Positions 56,447 to 63,801 are shown, numbered from the stretch's first letter. The stretch is DNA of 64,000 nt from Micromonospora aurantiaca ATCC 27029 (GCF_000145235.1 NC_014391.1:4782001-4846000), one strand, 5' to 3'. Made by a program: numbers and translations. Notes: generated from the letters alone by a model not told the origin.

Positions 56447-56517
56447 ACGCTAGCCCTTGCCGAAACATTCTGCAATACCTTGCAAACCATGCCGCAACAA
56501 AGCAGTCACCTTGCAAG
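56447..56517 (-). promoter_or_regulatory. amylase-pullulanase promoter with three TGCAA operator boxes
   Basis: Minus-strand -35 TTGCAG (56475-56470), 17-nt spacer, -10 TAGCGT (56452-56447). The -35 overlaps box 1 (CTGCAA, 56470-56475). Box 2 is TTGCAA (56480-56485) and box 3 is the palindrome CTTGCAAG (56510-56517). Spacing of the TGCAA cores is 10 and 31 bp, one and three helical turns. CTTGCAAG-like boxes are typical of actinobacterial maltose regulators (MalR, LacI family), so maltose/maltodextrin control is likely. Confidence 0.6.
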
Positions 56518-56555
56518 AGGAGACACTCGCGCCGGCCCCGACCGGACCGCCGGAT

Positions 56556-57245
56556 CTAGCGGTCGGTGCAGGGCGTGCCGTCGACAGTGCAGCTCACCGG
56601 CCGGGTGCCGGCCCGCTCGATGTGGAACCGCACCGGCACGGACTGCCCGGGGGCCAGGTCGAACCCGCTGCGGTAGGTGAACACGCCGTCGTCGAAGCGG
56701 AACACGCCCTGCTCGGCGCCCTCGACCCAGGCGGTGACCAGCCGGCCACCGGGGAACACCGCGCGCACCGTCCAGCCCTGCGGCGTACGCGCGGTGTTGA
56801 CCAGCAGCACCTCGCCGATGAAGCCGCCGTCGAAGGCGCTCATCACGCTGTACCGGCCGGTCACCGCGGACGGCGGCGGCGCGGGAGGCGGCGGCGGGGG
56901 CAGCACCGGCCGGGCCACGCCCCGAGGGCTGGGGGTCGGCGCGGCCGGCGTCGGCCGGGCGGGCAGCACCGTGGACCGGGGAGACAGGCCCGGCACCACC
57001 GGAGCGGTGGCGGCCACCGGCGACGGGCCGGTGGCGCTGACCGCCGTGGGCGTCAGCGGGACGTGCGGCAGCGACATCACCGGATCCGCCGGACCGGCCG
57101 CCGGGAACGTACGCCGGCCCCGCACCGAACCGAGCGCCACCACCAGCAGGACCACCATCACGACCACGCCCGCGGCGACGAGGATCCAGGGGGACGAGGT
57201 CATGGCGGTCCCGGGCTGCGGGCCGGGACGACGCGTGCGGGACAT
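56556..57245 (-). CDS. membrane-anchored CBM2-like (cellulose-binding) protein
   Basis: A 229-residue protein with an N-terminal cytosolic Arg-rich tail, one helix (about 19-43, ILVAAGVVVMVVLLVVALGS), a long Pro-rich spacer (PPPPPPAPPP, up to about residue 125), and a C-terminal CBM2-like beta-sandwich (YSVMSAFDGGFIGEVLLVN to SCTVDGTPCTDR). No catalytic domain is present, so it may tether the cell to a polysaccharide. AGGAGG lies 5 nt before ATG 57245. A TACGCT hexamer (57275-57270) is the candidate -10. It is upstream of, and transcribed toward, the amylase-pullulanase promoter. Confidence 0.78.
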   Translation of the reverse strand: MSRTRRPGPQPGTAMTSSPWILVAAGVVVMVVLLVVALGSVRGRRTFPAAGPADPVMSLPHVPLTPTAVSATGPSPVAATAPVVPGLSPRSTVLPARPTPAAPTPSPRGVARPVLPPPPPPAPPPSAVTGRYSVMSAFDGGFIGEVLLVNTARTPQGWTVRAVFPGGRLVTAWVEGAEQGVFRFDDGVFTYRSGFDLAPGQSVPVRFHIERAGTRPVSCTVDGTPCTDR

Positions 57246-57398
57246 GGTCCTCCTGTCGGGGTCCGGGCCAGCGTAGCCACACGGACCGGGTCGCGGCGAG
57301 CACTCCGATCGGGGCCTGCCGCACGGCGCGGGCACCTGATACCTTGCACGCCGATCAATGACCACAATGGCTCGTCGAGCCGGTAGGACGGTTGGCCA

Positions 57399-57998
57399 GT
57401 GAGTGAGTGGCAGGGCAACATCCGGCGGGCGTCCACGGCGGACGCAGCCGTCGTGACCGCGATCCTCGCCGAGGCGTTCATGCGGGATCCGGTGAGCGGC
57501 TGGGTCTTCCCGGCCGACGACCACCGCGCCCGGGTCCATCCCGCCTTCTTCGGACCGTTCGTCGCGCTGGCGCTGCGCACCGGTGAGGTGCACGTCGCCG
57601 GCGACGGCCTGGGCGCCACGCTCTGGCTGCCCACCGGCGAAGGACACGACGCCGACGAGGGCGACGAGTTCGACGAGATGGAGGCCGCGATCGGCGCGGA
57701 GGCCATGAAGCGGTTCGGTGTGCTGGACGAGATGATGAGCGCCCGGCACCCGGCTGAGCCGCACTGGTACCTGCCCTTCATCGCGGTACACCCCGACCAT
57801 CACGGCAAGGGCGTCGGCTCGGCGCTGCTGCGTAACAAGCTGGCCGAGCTGGATCAGGCCGGCACCGCGGCGTACCTGGAGGCCAGTTCGCCGCGCAACG
57901 CCGCGCTCTACGAGCGGCTCGGATTCCGGCGCCGCCCGCTCACGCTGGACCTGCCGGAGGGCCCCAGCCTCTACCCGATGTGGCGCGACCCGGCCTGA
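57399..57998 (+). CDS. GNAT-family N-acetyltransferase
   Basis: A 199-residue acyl-CoA-dependent N-acetyltransferase. The acetyl-CoA loop is VHPDHHGKGVGSALL (motif A, near residues 128-142), preceded by LPFIAV, and followed by EASSPRNAALYERLGFRRR (motif B). The substrate is unknown. Two GTG codons in different frames overlap at 57399; the one used gives MSEWQGNIRRAS. It is divergent from the CBM2-like gene and convergent with the GPP34 gene. Confidence 0.88.
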   Translation: MSEWQGNIRRASTADAAVVTAILAEAFMRDPVSGWVFPADDHRARVHPAFFGPFVALALRTGEVHVAGDGLGATLWLPTGEGHDADEGDEFDEMEAAIGAEAMKRFGVLDEMMSARHPAEPHWYLPFIAVHPDHHGKGVGSALLRNKLAELDQAGTAAYLEASSPRNAALYERLGFRRRPLTLDLPEGPSLYPMWRDPA

Positions 57999-58006
57999 CC
58001 GGTACC

Positions 58007-58036
58007 GTCCCGCCCCGGCTCGGCCCGGGGCGGGAC
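58007..58036. terminator. hairpin between GNAT and GPP34 genes
   Basis: 12-bp perfect arms GTCCCGCCCCGG (58007-58018) / 58025-58036 with a 6-nt loop in a convergent gap. Confidence 0.75.
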
Positions 58037-58037
58037 G

Positions 58038-58691
58038 TCATCGCCGTACCGTCGTGGTGGTGACGTCGAGCGCGCCCACGACGGCGGCGAGCAGCCCTTC
58101 GAGCTGAGCCGGCAGGAACCGGCGGCAGTCGCGCATCCGCGTGGCCACCTGCGGATCGAAGATGTGCGTGGCCAGCCCGACCGCCTCGGCGAGGGTCGCC
58201 AGCAGCAGCGTGCCCGGGTCCAGTTCGGCCGGGGACGAGTGCATCAGCATCGCGGTCAGCCGCACCCGCGGTGAGGCCGCCTGGTTCGGGTCGATGGCCG
58301 GCCAGCGCACCATCCGGCCGATCAGCTTGCCCTGCTCGCGCCGCAGCACGCCGGCGGTGACCAGCCGGGTGCCGACGCGCTCGTTGATGTTGAGCTGGGT
58401 CCGCAGGTAGCGGATCCACAGCCGGGCCGGATGCGCACCCTCGCGGCGCAGGATCTCGGTGATCAGCAGGTCGGTGAGCGGCTCCTGCCACAACCGCGGA
58501 TCGACAGCGGCGATCCCCCCTCCGTCGAGGGCGATCCGGCCCTCGAACATCAGCTCGGCGAGCGCGGCGCCGGCCAGCCCGCACTCCAGCCGGTCGACGG
58601 CGACATGTGGCTTGCCGGTGAACTCGTCGTGTCCGATAAGGAACAGCGCATCCGCAAGCCGGTAAGTGGCCTGCGCCCCGGGGTAGGTCAT
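58038..58691 (-). CDS. GPP34 (GOLPH3/VPS74-like) family protein
   Basis: A 217-residue soluble alpha-helical protein of the GPP34 family, known in eukaryotes for binding phosphatidylinositol-4-phosphate at the Golgi and common in actinobacteria with unknown function. Seen: RLADALFLIGHDEFTGKPHV, LAGAALAELMFEGRIALDGG, NERVGTRLVTAGVLRREQGK. ATG 58691 is chosen because GAGG lies 7 nt upstream; an upstream GTG is in frame without similarity. It may bind a membrane phospholipid head group; a partner is not evident. Confidence 0.9.
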   Translation of the reverse strand: MTYPGAQATYRLADALFLIGHDEFTGKPHVAVDRLECGLAGAALAELMFEGRIALDGGGIAAVDPRLWQEPLTDLLITEILRREGAHPARLWIRYLRTQLNINERVGTRLVTAGVLRREQGKLIGRMVRWPAIDPNQAASPRVRLTAMLMHSSPAELDPGTLLLATLAEAVGLATHIFDPQVATRMRDCRRFLPAQLEGLLAAVVGALDVTTTTVRR

Positions 58692-58889
58692 GGTCCATCC
58701 TCGAACGGTGGCCGTGATCGTCGACACGGGACGGTACGGCATGACCACGCACAGCTCAATTCCGGCCGATCACGCGCACCCCAATCGATATCGAAGCGGG
58801 GTTGTCACGATCAGTGATCACCAATACCCTGCTTCAGGTTGTTCCGAAGTAGACACCTCAATCCCCTCACCCCCTCCCCTGGAGAAGCC

Positions 58890-60401
58890 TTGTCCTCCGA
58901 TCCGTTCTTCTCCGACGGTGGGCTGCGCCGCGGTCGTCTCGGCACCGCCCACCTCGTCTTCTTCACCGTCGCCGCGTCCGCCCCGCTGACCGTTCTCGGC
59001 GGTGGTGTCACCACCATGTACGCGGTCAGCGGCAACATCGGCGCCGCGCTCGGATACGTGCTCCTCGCCGCCGTGCTGGCCGTCTTCGCCACCGGCTACG
59101 CCGCGATGAGCCGGTACGTCGCCAACGCCGGCGCGTTCTACGCGTACATCGCCAACGGTCTCGGCCGGGCCGGCGGGGTGGCCGGCTCGGCTGTCGCACT
59201 GGCGGCGTACAACGCGATCCAGATCGGTCTCTACGGCCTGCTCGGCGCGATCCTGGGCGACTTCATGGACGCCAAGACCGGCATCAGCCTCGACTGGTGG
59301 GTCTGGGCGCTGCTGGCCTGGGTGTTCATCGGCGCGCTCGGCGTCCTGCGCATCGACCTCAACGCCACGGTCCTCGCGGTGCTGCTCATCCTCGAGTGCG
59401 TGGCCGTGCTGATCTTCGACCTGGTCGCCTTCGCCAACCCCGACGGCGGCACCGTCACCACCGCCGGCATCAGCCCCGGCCACCTGTTCGGCGCCGGCTT
59501 CGGCGCGGTGCTCGCGTTCACCATCGCCTCCTTCACCGGCTTCGAGAGCGGCGCCATCTACAGCGAGGAGGTCAAGGACCCGCGGCGCACGGTCGCCCGG
59601 GCCACCTACATCGCGGTCGCGTTCACCGGCCTGTTCTACGCCTTCTCCGCCTGGGCGCTGACCGTGCTCACCGGTCCGGAGAACGCCCCGGCGGCCAGTG
59701 CCGAGGCGGGGCCGGGCATCATCTTCGGCGCACTCGACCAGTACACCGGCGCGGTCGTCGCGGACATCGCCAACGTCCTGTTCATCACCAGCGTGCTGGC
59801 CGCCCTGCTGTCGTTCCACAACGGCGTGGCGCGTTACCTGTTCGCCCTGGGCCGGGAGCGGGTGCTGCCGGGCTTCCTCGGCGCCACCTCCAGCCGCAGC
59901 GGCGCGCCCGTCGCGGGCTCGCTCGTGCAGAGCGTCCTCGCAGTGGTGGTGTTCCTGGCGTTCGCGATGACCGGCCGTGACCCGGTCATCGACCTGTTCA
60001 CCTGGCTGTCCGGCGCCGCGGCCGTCGGCGTCGTGCTGCTGATGACACTCACCTCGGCCTCCGTGGTGGGCTTCTTCCGGGGCCGTCCCGGCCCGGAGAG
60101 CGCGTGGCAGCGGGCGATCGCCCCGGCGCTCGGCACGGTCCTGCTCACCGCCGTGCTGCTGGTGCTGCTGTTCAACTTCGACGCGCTGCTCGCCCCCGAC
60201 ACCGCGAGCTACCTGAAGTGGCTGCTGCCGGCGATCCCGGTGGCGGCGGGCGTGGTCGGCCTGATCTGGGGCGCGATCCTGCGCACCAGCCGACCGGAGA
60301 CGTACCGCCGGATCGGCCAGGTCACCGAGGAGGGCCTGCACGAGCCCGGCCTGCACCCGGCCCCCGAGGCCGACCGCTGGGCCGGCGCCCACCACCGCTG
60401 A
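58890..60401 (+). CDS. APC-family amino-acid permease
   Basis: A 503-residue membrane transporter with 12 or more helices. The first is LVFFTVAASAPLTVLGGGV with the substrate-binding unwound region, then FTGFESGAIYSEEVKDPRRT (helix 6-8, typical APC E-E-V-x-D-P), and a Ser/Ala-rich C-terminal half. It imports amino acids or polyamines with protons; specificity unresolved. The TTG at 58890 has GGAG 5 nt upstream and gives MSSDPFFSDGG; an upstream TTG at 58839 is in frame but less well placed. It ends near a strong hairpin. Confidence 0.9.
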   Translation: MSSDPFFSDGGLRRGRLGTAHLVFFTVAASAPLTVLGGGVTTMYAVSGNIGAALGYVLLAAVLAVFATGYAAMSRYVANAGAFYAYIANGLGRAGGVAGSAVALAAYNAIQIGLYGLLGAILGDFMDAKTGISLDWWVWALLAWVFIGALGVLRIDLNATVLAVLLILECVAVLIFDLVAFANPDGGTVTTAGISPGHLFGAGFGAVLAFTIASFTGFESGAIYSEEVKDPRRTVARATYIAVAFTGLFYAFSAWALTVLTGPENAPAASAEAGPGIIFGALDQYTGAVVADIANVLFITSVLAALLSFHNGVARYLFALGRERVLPGFLGATSSRSGAPVAGSLVQSVLAVVVFLAFAMTGRDPVIDLFTWLSGAAAVGVVLLMTLTSASVVGFFRGRPGPESAWQRAIAPALGTVLLTAVLLVLLFNFDALLAPDTASYLKWLLPAIPVAAGVVGLIWGAILRTSRPETYRRIGQVTEEGLHEPGLHPAPEADRWAGAHHR

Positions 60402-60410
60402 CGCCCGTCG

Positions 60411-60445
60411 GTGCGGCGGCCGGCCACGCGGGCCGGCCGCCGCAC
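60411..60445. terminator. hairpin after the APC permease
   Basis: 15-bp perfect arms GTGCGGCGGCCGGCC (60411-60425) / 60431-60445, loop ACGCG, in the convergent gap to the NTF2-like gene. Confidence 0.8.
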
Positions 60446-60453
60446 CAGCACGA

Positions 60454-60855
60454 TCAGGCGGTACGGATGACGGTGCAGATGACCGGGCCGTCCTCGGTGG
60501 TGCGCAGCAGGTAGCGGTAGCGCTCGCCGGGCACCGCACCGCCCTGGCTGTCCAGGAACTCCCAGCGCACCGCCACCTCGGTGAGCAGCGCCGAGATCTG
60601 CTGCACGTCCTCGATCTGCGCGTTCGCGGCGACGAGTTCCCGCTCCTGGTAGTCCGGTGCGGCGCCGACGAAACTGAGCGCCACGGCCGCCGGCGAGGTG
60701 AACAAGAAGCTGTAGGTGTCGGCGACCACCAGCCCGGGCAGGGCGTAGCAGCCGGCGATGGCCGGCACGTCGGCGGTGGTCAGCGCCACGCCGTACCGGT
60801 CGAAGAAGTCGGTGAGCGTGTCGAGGTCGGTGGAAGCCGTCACGACGCTCCTCAT
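60454..60855 (-). CDS. NTF2/SnoaL-like small protein
   Basis: A 133-residue cone-shaped NTF2-like fold by pattern: LTDFFDRYGVALTTADVPAI, then AGCYALPGLVVADTYSFLF, VQQISALLTEVAVRWEFLD and YRYLLRTTEDGPVICTVIRT. Family members are enzymes (cyclases, isomerases) or ligand-binding modules; no catalytic residue can be assigned. ATG 60855 is used; a GTG at 60843 is in frame with AGGAG close upstream and may be the true start. It lies 28 nt downstream of the permuted NlpC/P60-like gene on the same strand. Confidence 0.7.
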   Translation of the reverse strand: MRSVVTASTDLDTLTDFFDRYGVALTTADVPAIAGCYALPGLVVADTYSFLFTSPAAVALSFVGAAPDYQERELVAANAQIEDVQQISALLTEVAVRWEFLDSQGGAVPGERYRYLLRTTEDGPVICTVIRTA

Positions 60856-60883
60856 TACCGGCACGCCCCGGCGGCAAACCTGG

Positions 60884-61645
60884 TCAGCGCGGCGGGATCC
60901 GCACCTCGATCTCGGCACCGAGGTGCGCGCCGCCGTTGAGGGCCAGGTCGTCGCCGCTCCAGAACCGCCCCGGGTCGTACCAGTTGGGCCGTCGCCCGGC
61001 GGGCAGCAGGCCCATCGCCTCGTAGGTAACAGCGACCACCTCGGCGCAGTACGCCGTCTCCAGTGCTGCGGCGTTCTCCCTGCTGGTGTCGCCGATCCTG
61101 CTCGTGTCGGCGGTCCTGCTGGTGTCGGCGGTCCTGCTGGTGTCGGCGGTCCTGCTGGTGTCGGCGGTCATGGTGGTGTCGGCGGCCCTGCCCCGGAGGC
61201 CGCCGAGGCTCAGGCGGGGCGGGTGCGGCAGCCGCCCCCGGGCCCACCGCCAGGCGAGCTGCGCGGTGGACGGGAACGGCGTCCCGTCCAGACGAGCCAC
61301 GGTACGCAGCACCGCCTCCTCCATCGCCGTGTCGGCCGGCGGTTCGAGCTGGCGCAGCCAGCCCCGCTGGCCGTACCGGTTGCCCCAGACGCAGACCGCG
61401 TCCCGGAGGTCGTGCAGCTGCACGCCGCGCTGGTGGGTGCCGGTCCACATGTCCGGCAGCGAACGGCCCAGCTCGGCGTGCCACATCAGCGGCGGCATGT
61501 CGTCGAGCACCACGGCCATGCCCACGTGGTTCACCGGGCTGTTCGTGGTGAGCTGGATGGCCCGGTCGGGCACGCTACGTCCGCGGAACACCCACAGATC
61601 GCCGGTGCGGGTCAGCTCCACGGCCTCGTCCAGGCTGATGCTCAT
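60884..61645 (-). CDS. permuted NlpC/P60-like (YiiX-type) protein with internal tandem repeat
   Basis: A 253-residue cysteine-peptidase-fold protein with permuted order: the His-containing strand comes first (NSPVNHVGMAVVL, His near residue 41) and the Cys later (AYCAEVVAVTYEAMG). This matches the YiiX/C92 or lecithin-retinol-acyltransferase-type permuted papain fold, acting on lipids or cell wall; activity is unproven. Between them, about residues 154-190, is an unusual hydrophilic insert of TADTSR repeats made of 18-bp DNA repeats. TAGGGT (61659-61654) lies 8 nt before the ATG, so the start may be leaderless and share DNA with the divergent gene's promoter. Confidence 0.7.
   Translation of the reverse strand: MSISLDEAVELTRTGDLWVFRGRSVPDRAIQLTTNSPVNHVGMAVVLDDMPPLMWHAELGRSLPDMWTGTHQRGVQLHDLRDAVCVWGNRYGQRGWLRQLEPPADTAMEEAVLRTVARLDGTPFPSTAQLAWRWARGRLPHPPRLSLGGLRGRAADTTMTADTSRTADTSRTADTSRTADTSRIGDTSRENAAALETAYCAEVVAVTYEAMGLLPAGRRPNWYDPGRFWSGDDLALNGGAHLGAEIEVRIPPR
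61086..61193 (-). repeat. 18-bp tandem repeat inside the NlpC/P60-like gene
   Basis: About six units of 18 bp (plus-strand GTGTCGGCGGTCCTGCTG; units at 61104, 61122 and 61140 identical, flanking ones degenerate). Coding strand reads (TADTSR)n. Copy number is likely to vary between strains. Confidence 0.9.
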
Positions 61646-61652
61646 GGAGGAC

Positions 61653-61659
61653 TACCCTA
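61653..61659. promoter_or_regulatory. shared bidirectional -10 core TACCCTA
   Basis: On the plus strand TACCCT (61653-61658) lies 6 nt before ATG 61665. On the minus strand TAGGGT (61659-61654) lies 8 nt before ATG 61645. The two starts are 19 nt apart, so one 7-bp core could serve both leaderless genes. Confidence 0.6.
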
Positions 61660-61664
61660 TGCGG

Positions 61665-61835
61665 ATGCGGCAACGGATGCGGTGGTGGAAGGTACTCGGG
61701 CTCGCGGGTCTCGCCGGCGTCGCGGCGACCGGCGTGGTGGTGGCGCGGGCCGAGCGGCGGCGCCGGGCGTACACCCCGGAGGAGATCCGGGACCGGCTGC
61801 GCGAACGGCACGCCAAGGCGTCCTCGTCGTCCTGA
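61665..61835 (+). CDS. small single-pass membrane protein
   Basis: A 56-residue protein: a basic start (MRQRMRWWKV), one helix (about 11-27, LGLAGLAGVAATGVVVA), then a charged ERRRRAYTPEEIRDRLRERH tail. Positive residues on both sides make topology uncertain. ATG 61665 fits the TACCCT hexamer 6 nt upstream; an earlier ATG at 61659 overlaps the hexamer. It is divergent from the permuted NlpC/P60-like gene, possibly a functional pair (inference). Confidence 0.65.
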   Translation: MRQRMRWWKVLGLAGLAGVAATGVVVARAERRRRAYTPEEIRDRLRERHAKASSSS

Positions 61836-61863
61836 CCGGACAGTCGCGGGCGGCGGATTCTCC

Positions 61864-61869
61864 TACCAT
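61864..61869 (+). promoter_or_regulatory. -10 hexamer TACCAT, leaderless start
   Basis: TACCAT ends 7 nt before ATG 61877 and 4 nt before the adjacent ATG 61874; the spacing seen elsewhere in the window favours 61877. Confidence 0.45.
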
Positions 61870-61876
61870 CGCCATG

Positions 61877-62641
61877 ATGGGAACCGTTTTCTGGGAGGGC
61901 CCGTTCGTCCTCGATCCCCCGCCCGCCGCCGTTAAACGGCACGGCGACGTCGACCTGCACGTGCCCGCCGGCGACGGCCGGCATCCCGCGGTCGTCGTCG
62001 TGCACGGCGTACCGGGGCCGCCCGAAGCACCCGACGCGCGGGACTGGCCGCTCTACCGCGGCTACGGCGCGCTGCTCGCCGAGGCAGGCGTGCTGACCGC
62101 GATCCCCCGGCTCACCGTCGCGAGCCCGGACGACCTGTACACGGTCGCCGCGCGGGTCGCCGCCGCCGCCGAAATGCTCCGCGCCGACCCGCGCGTCGAC
62201 GCCGACCGGCTCGGGCTGTGGTTCTTCTCCGGCGCCGGCCTGCTGCTCGGCGACTGGCTCCGCGACCCGCCCGCCTGGCTGCGGGGCGTGGCCGCCACCT
62301 ATCCCCTGCTGGCGCCGCTGCCCGGATGGCCGCCGGTGGACCCGCGCTTCCGCCCGATCGACGCCCTCGACCTGCCCGCCGGCGCAGGTGTCGGAGCCGC
62401 GCAGACGGAGGGCGCGGCACGGCCGACGCTCGTGCTGACCCGGGCCGGGCGGGAGCGGCCCGAGGTCGCCCCGACGATCGAGGCGTTCACGGCTGTCGCG
62501 CGGCGGCGAGGGATCCCGCTGTGCGTGGTGGACGTGCCGAACGGGCAGCACGGATTCGACGCGCTGGACCACACCGAGGAGTCCCGCGACCCCGTCCGCA
62601 CCGCCCGCGACACCCTGCTCACCCTGCTCACCGCCCCCTGA
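61877..62641 (+). CDS. alpha/beta hydrolase, dienelactone-hydrolase-like
   Basis: A 254-residue alpha/beta-hydrolase-fold protein. Seen: HPAVVVVHGVPGPPEAPDAR (oxyanion strand), a nucleophile elbow LWFFSGAGLLLGDW with Ser in FSGAG instead of the classic GxSxG, and a C-terminal GQHGFDALDHTEES supplying the likely His. The last Asp is less clear. It could be an esterase or lack activity. ATG 61877 is preferred to ATG 61874 by promoter spacing. Confidence 0.72.
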   Translation: MGTVFWEGPFVLDPPPAAVKRHGDVDLHVPAGDGRHPAVVVVHGVPGPPEAPDARDWPLYRGYGALLAEAGVLTAIPRLTVASPDDLYTVAARVAAAAEMLRADPRVDADRLGLWFFSGAGLLLGDWLRDPPAWLRGVAATYPLLAPLPGWPPVDPRFRPIDALDLPAGAGVGAAQTEGAARPTLVLTRAGRERPEVAPTIEAFTAVARRRGIPLCVVDVPNGQHGFDALDHTEESRDPVRTARDTLLTLLTAP

Positions 62642-62662
62642 CCGCCGGCACGCACCCCGCCC

Positions 62663-62725
62663 CGTCGATCATGAAGTTGACGGCGTTTCCTGTCCGTTCT
62701 GTCGCCGCCAACTTCATGATCGACG
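62663..62725. repeat. GATC-type long inverted repeat D
   Basis: 23-bp arms (62663-62685 / 62703-62725) with one mismatch and a 17-nt loop; the left arm starts CGTCGATCATGAAGTTG. First of three dyads in a 499-nt convergent gap that holds no gene. Confidence 0.92.
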
Positions 62726-62756
62726 CTCTGGAGTGGTCGGGTCGGGTGCGGCCGGC

Positions 62757-62810
62757 CGAGATCTTGGTAGGAAACGGCTTCTCTGAGGGCCTTTTCCTAC
62801 CAAGATCTCG
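62757..62810. repeat. GATC-type long inverted repeat E
   Basis: Perfect 18-bp arms CGAGATCTTGGTAGGAAA (62757-62774) / 62793-62810, loop 18 nt. Second dyad in the gap. Confidence 0.92.
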
Positions 62811-62916
62811 TGGGCCTTCCCGCTGCGGGACATCACGCCCCCGGTCCACCCGGGCATCGCGCCCACCCGGTCCACCGTGACCCCGCACTGCTCGCCGCCC
62901 CACCCACCCACATCGG

Positions 62917-62973
62917 TGATCAAGGAGTTTGTGCCACTGCGGGAGCTGCTGCAGGACACAAACTCCTTGATCA
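62917..62973. repeat. GATC-type long inverted repeat F
   Basis: Perfect 17-bp arms TGATCAAGGAGTTTGTG (62917-62933) / 62957-62973, loop 23 nt. Same arms and loop length as element C with a different loop sequence. The remaining DNA to 63140 is simple purine-rich sequence (GGGCGAG/GCAAGGG motifs) in which I see no gene. Confidence 0.92.
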
Positions 62974-63140
62974 ACCGGGTGGGGGCGGGCAGCGCAAGGG
63001 TGAGGCGGGGCCTGGCGAGGGCAGGCAGCGCAAGGGCGAGTGCCGGGCCGGGCGAGAGCGGGACCAGGCGAGGGCGGCGGCGCAGAGGCGAGGGCACACC
63101 GGGGCAGAGGCAGAGGCGAGGGAAGGCGCTGGGGCGGGGG

Positions 63141-63794
63141 TCAGCGGTCGGCTGCGGGGACCGGGGTGGGCTGGTCGGAAGGCTCGGACACGTGCAGGCG
63201 CTTGGCCCGGCGGCGCAGCCACGCGGTACTCACCACGCCGGCCAGCACCGCCAGCACCAGTCCGGCCCAGGAGATGTCCTTGAGCCAGTGCTCGGCGGCC
63301 TGCCCGAGGTAGAACAGCAGGTAGGTGGTGCCGAACGCCCACACCAGCCCGCCCGCGGCGTTCGCGACCAGGAACCGGCGGTACGGCACGCGCAGCGCCC
63401 CGGCGAGCGGCCCGGCGAGGATGCGCAGCAGCGCGACGAACCGCCCGAAGAACACGGCCCAGACGCCGTGCCGGGCGAAGCTCAGCTCGGCGCGGGCCAG
63501 GTGTGCCGGGCCGAGGTGTTTCGGGAAGCGCCGGCCGAGCCGTTCCAGCAGGGGGCGGCCACCACGGCGGCCGACGGCGTACCCGACGGAGTCGCCGATG
63601 ATGGCGCCTGTCGCCGCGGCGGCGGCCACCCACTCGGGCCCGACGACGCCTGTGGCGGCGAGCAGGGCGGCGCTGACCAGCACGATCTCGCCGGGCAGCG
63701 GGATGCCCATGCTCTCCACGCCGATCACCCCGCCCACGAGCAGGCAGATCAGGGCCGGTGGGAGCGCGGCGAGCCAGTGCTGTACGTCGACCAC
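63141..63794 (-). CDS. DedA/VTT-family membrane protein
   Basis: A 217-residue membrane protein of the DedA (VTT/SNARE-associated) family, linked to phospholipid or undecaprenyl-phosphate flipping and envelope homeostasis. Seen: IGVESMGIPLPGEIVLVSAA with the conserved Glu in GE, GDSVGYAVGRRGG, FFGRFVALLRILAGPLAGAL (conserved Arg) and FLVANAAGGLVWAFGTTYLL. Five to six helices. The GTG at 63794 is 7 nt after TAGGGT. A basic, Pro-rich cytosolic tail ends the protein. Undecaprenyl-phosphate recycling would suit the peptidoglycan theme, but the neighbourhood does not prove it. Confidence 0.93.
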   Translation of the reverse strand: MVDVQHWLAALPPALICLLVGGVIGVESMGIPLPGEIVLVSAALLAATGVVGPEWVAAAAATGAIIGDSVGYAVGRRGGRPLLERLGRRFPKHLGPAHLARAELSFARHGVWAVFFGRFVALLRILAGPLAGALRVPYRRFLVANAAGGLVWAFGTTYLLFYLGQAAEHWLKDISWAGLVLAVLAGVVSTAWLRRRAKRLHVSEPSDQPTPVPAADR

Positions 63795-63801
63795 CCGCCC
63801 G

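Noticed and set aside
61086..61193. CRISPR-like array
   Set aside because: 18-bp direct repeats without spacers, in frame inside a gene; a coding tandem repeat.
61086..61835. Plus-strand frame coding VLLVSA repeats
   Set aside because: The repeats are the complement of the (TADTSR)n insert of a minus-strand gene; only its final 56 codons (61665-61835) look real.
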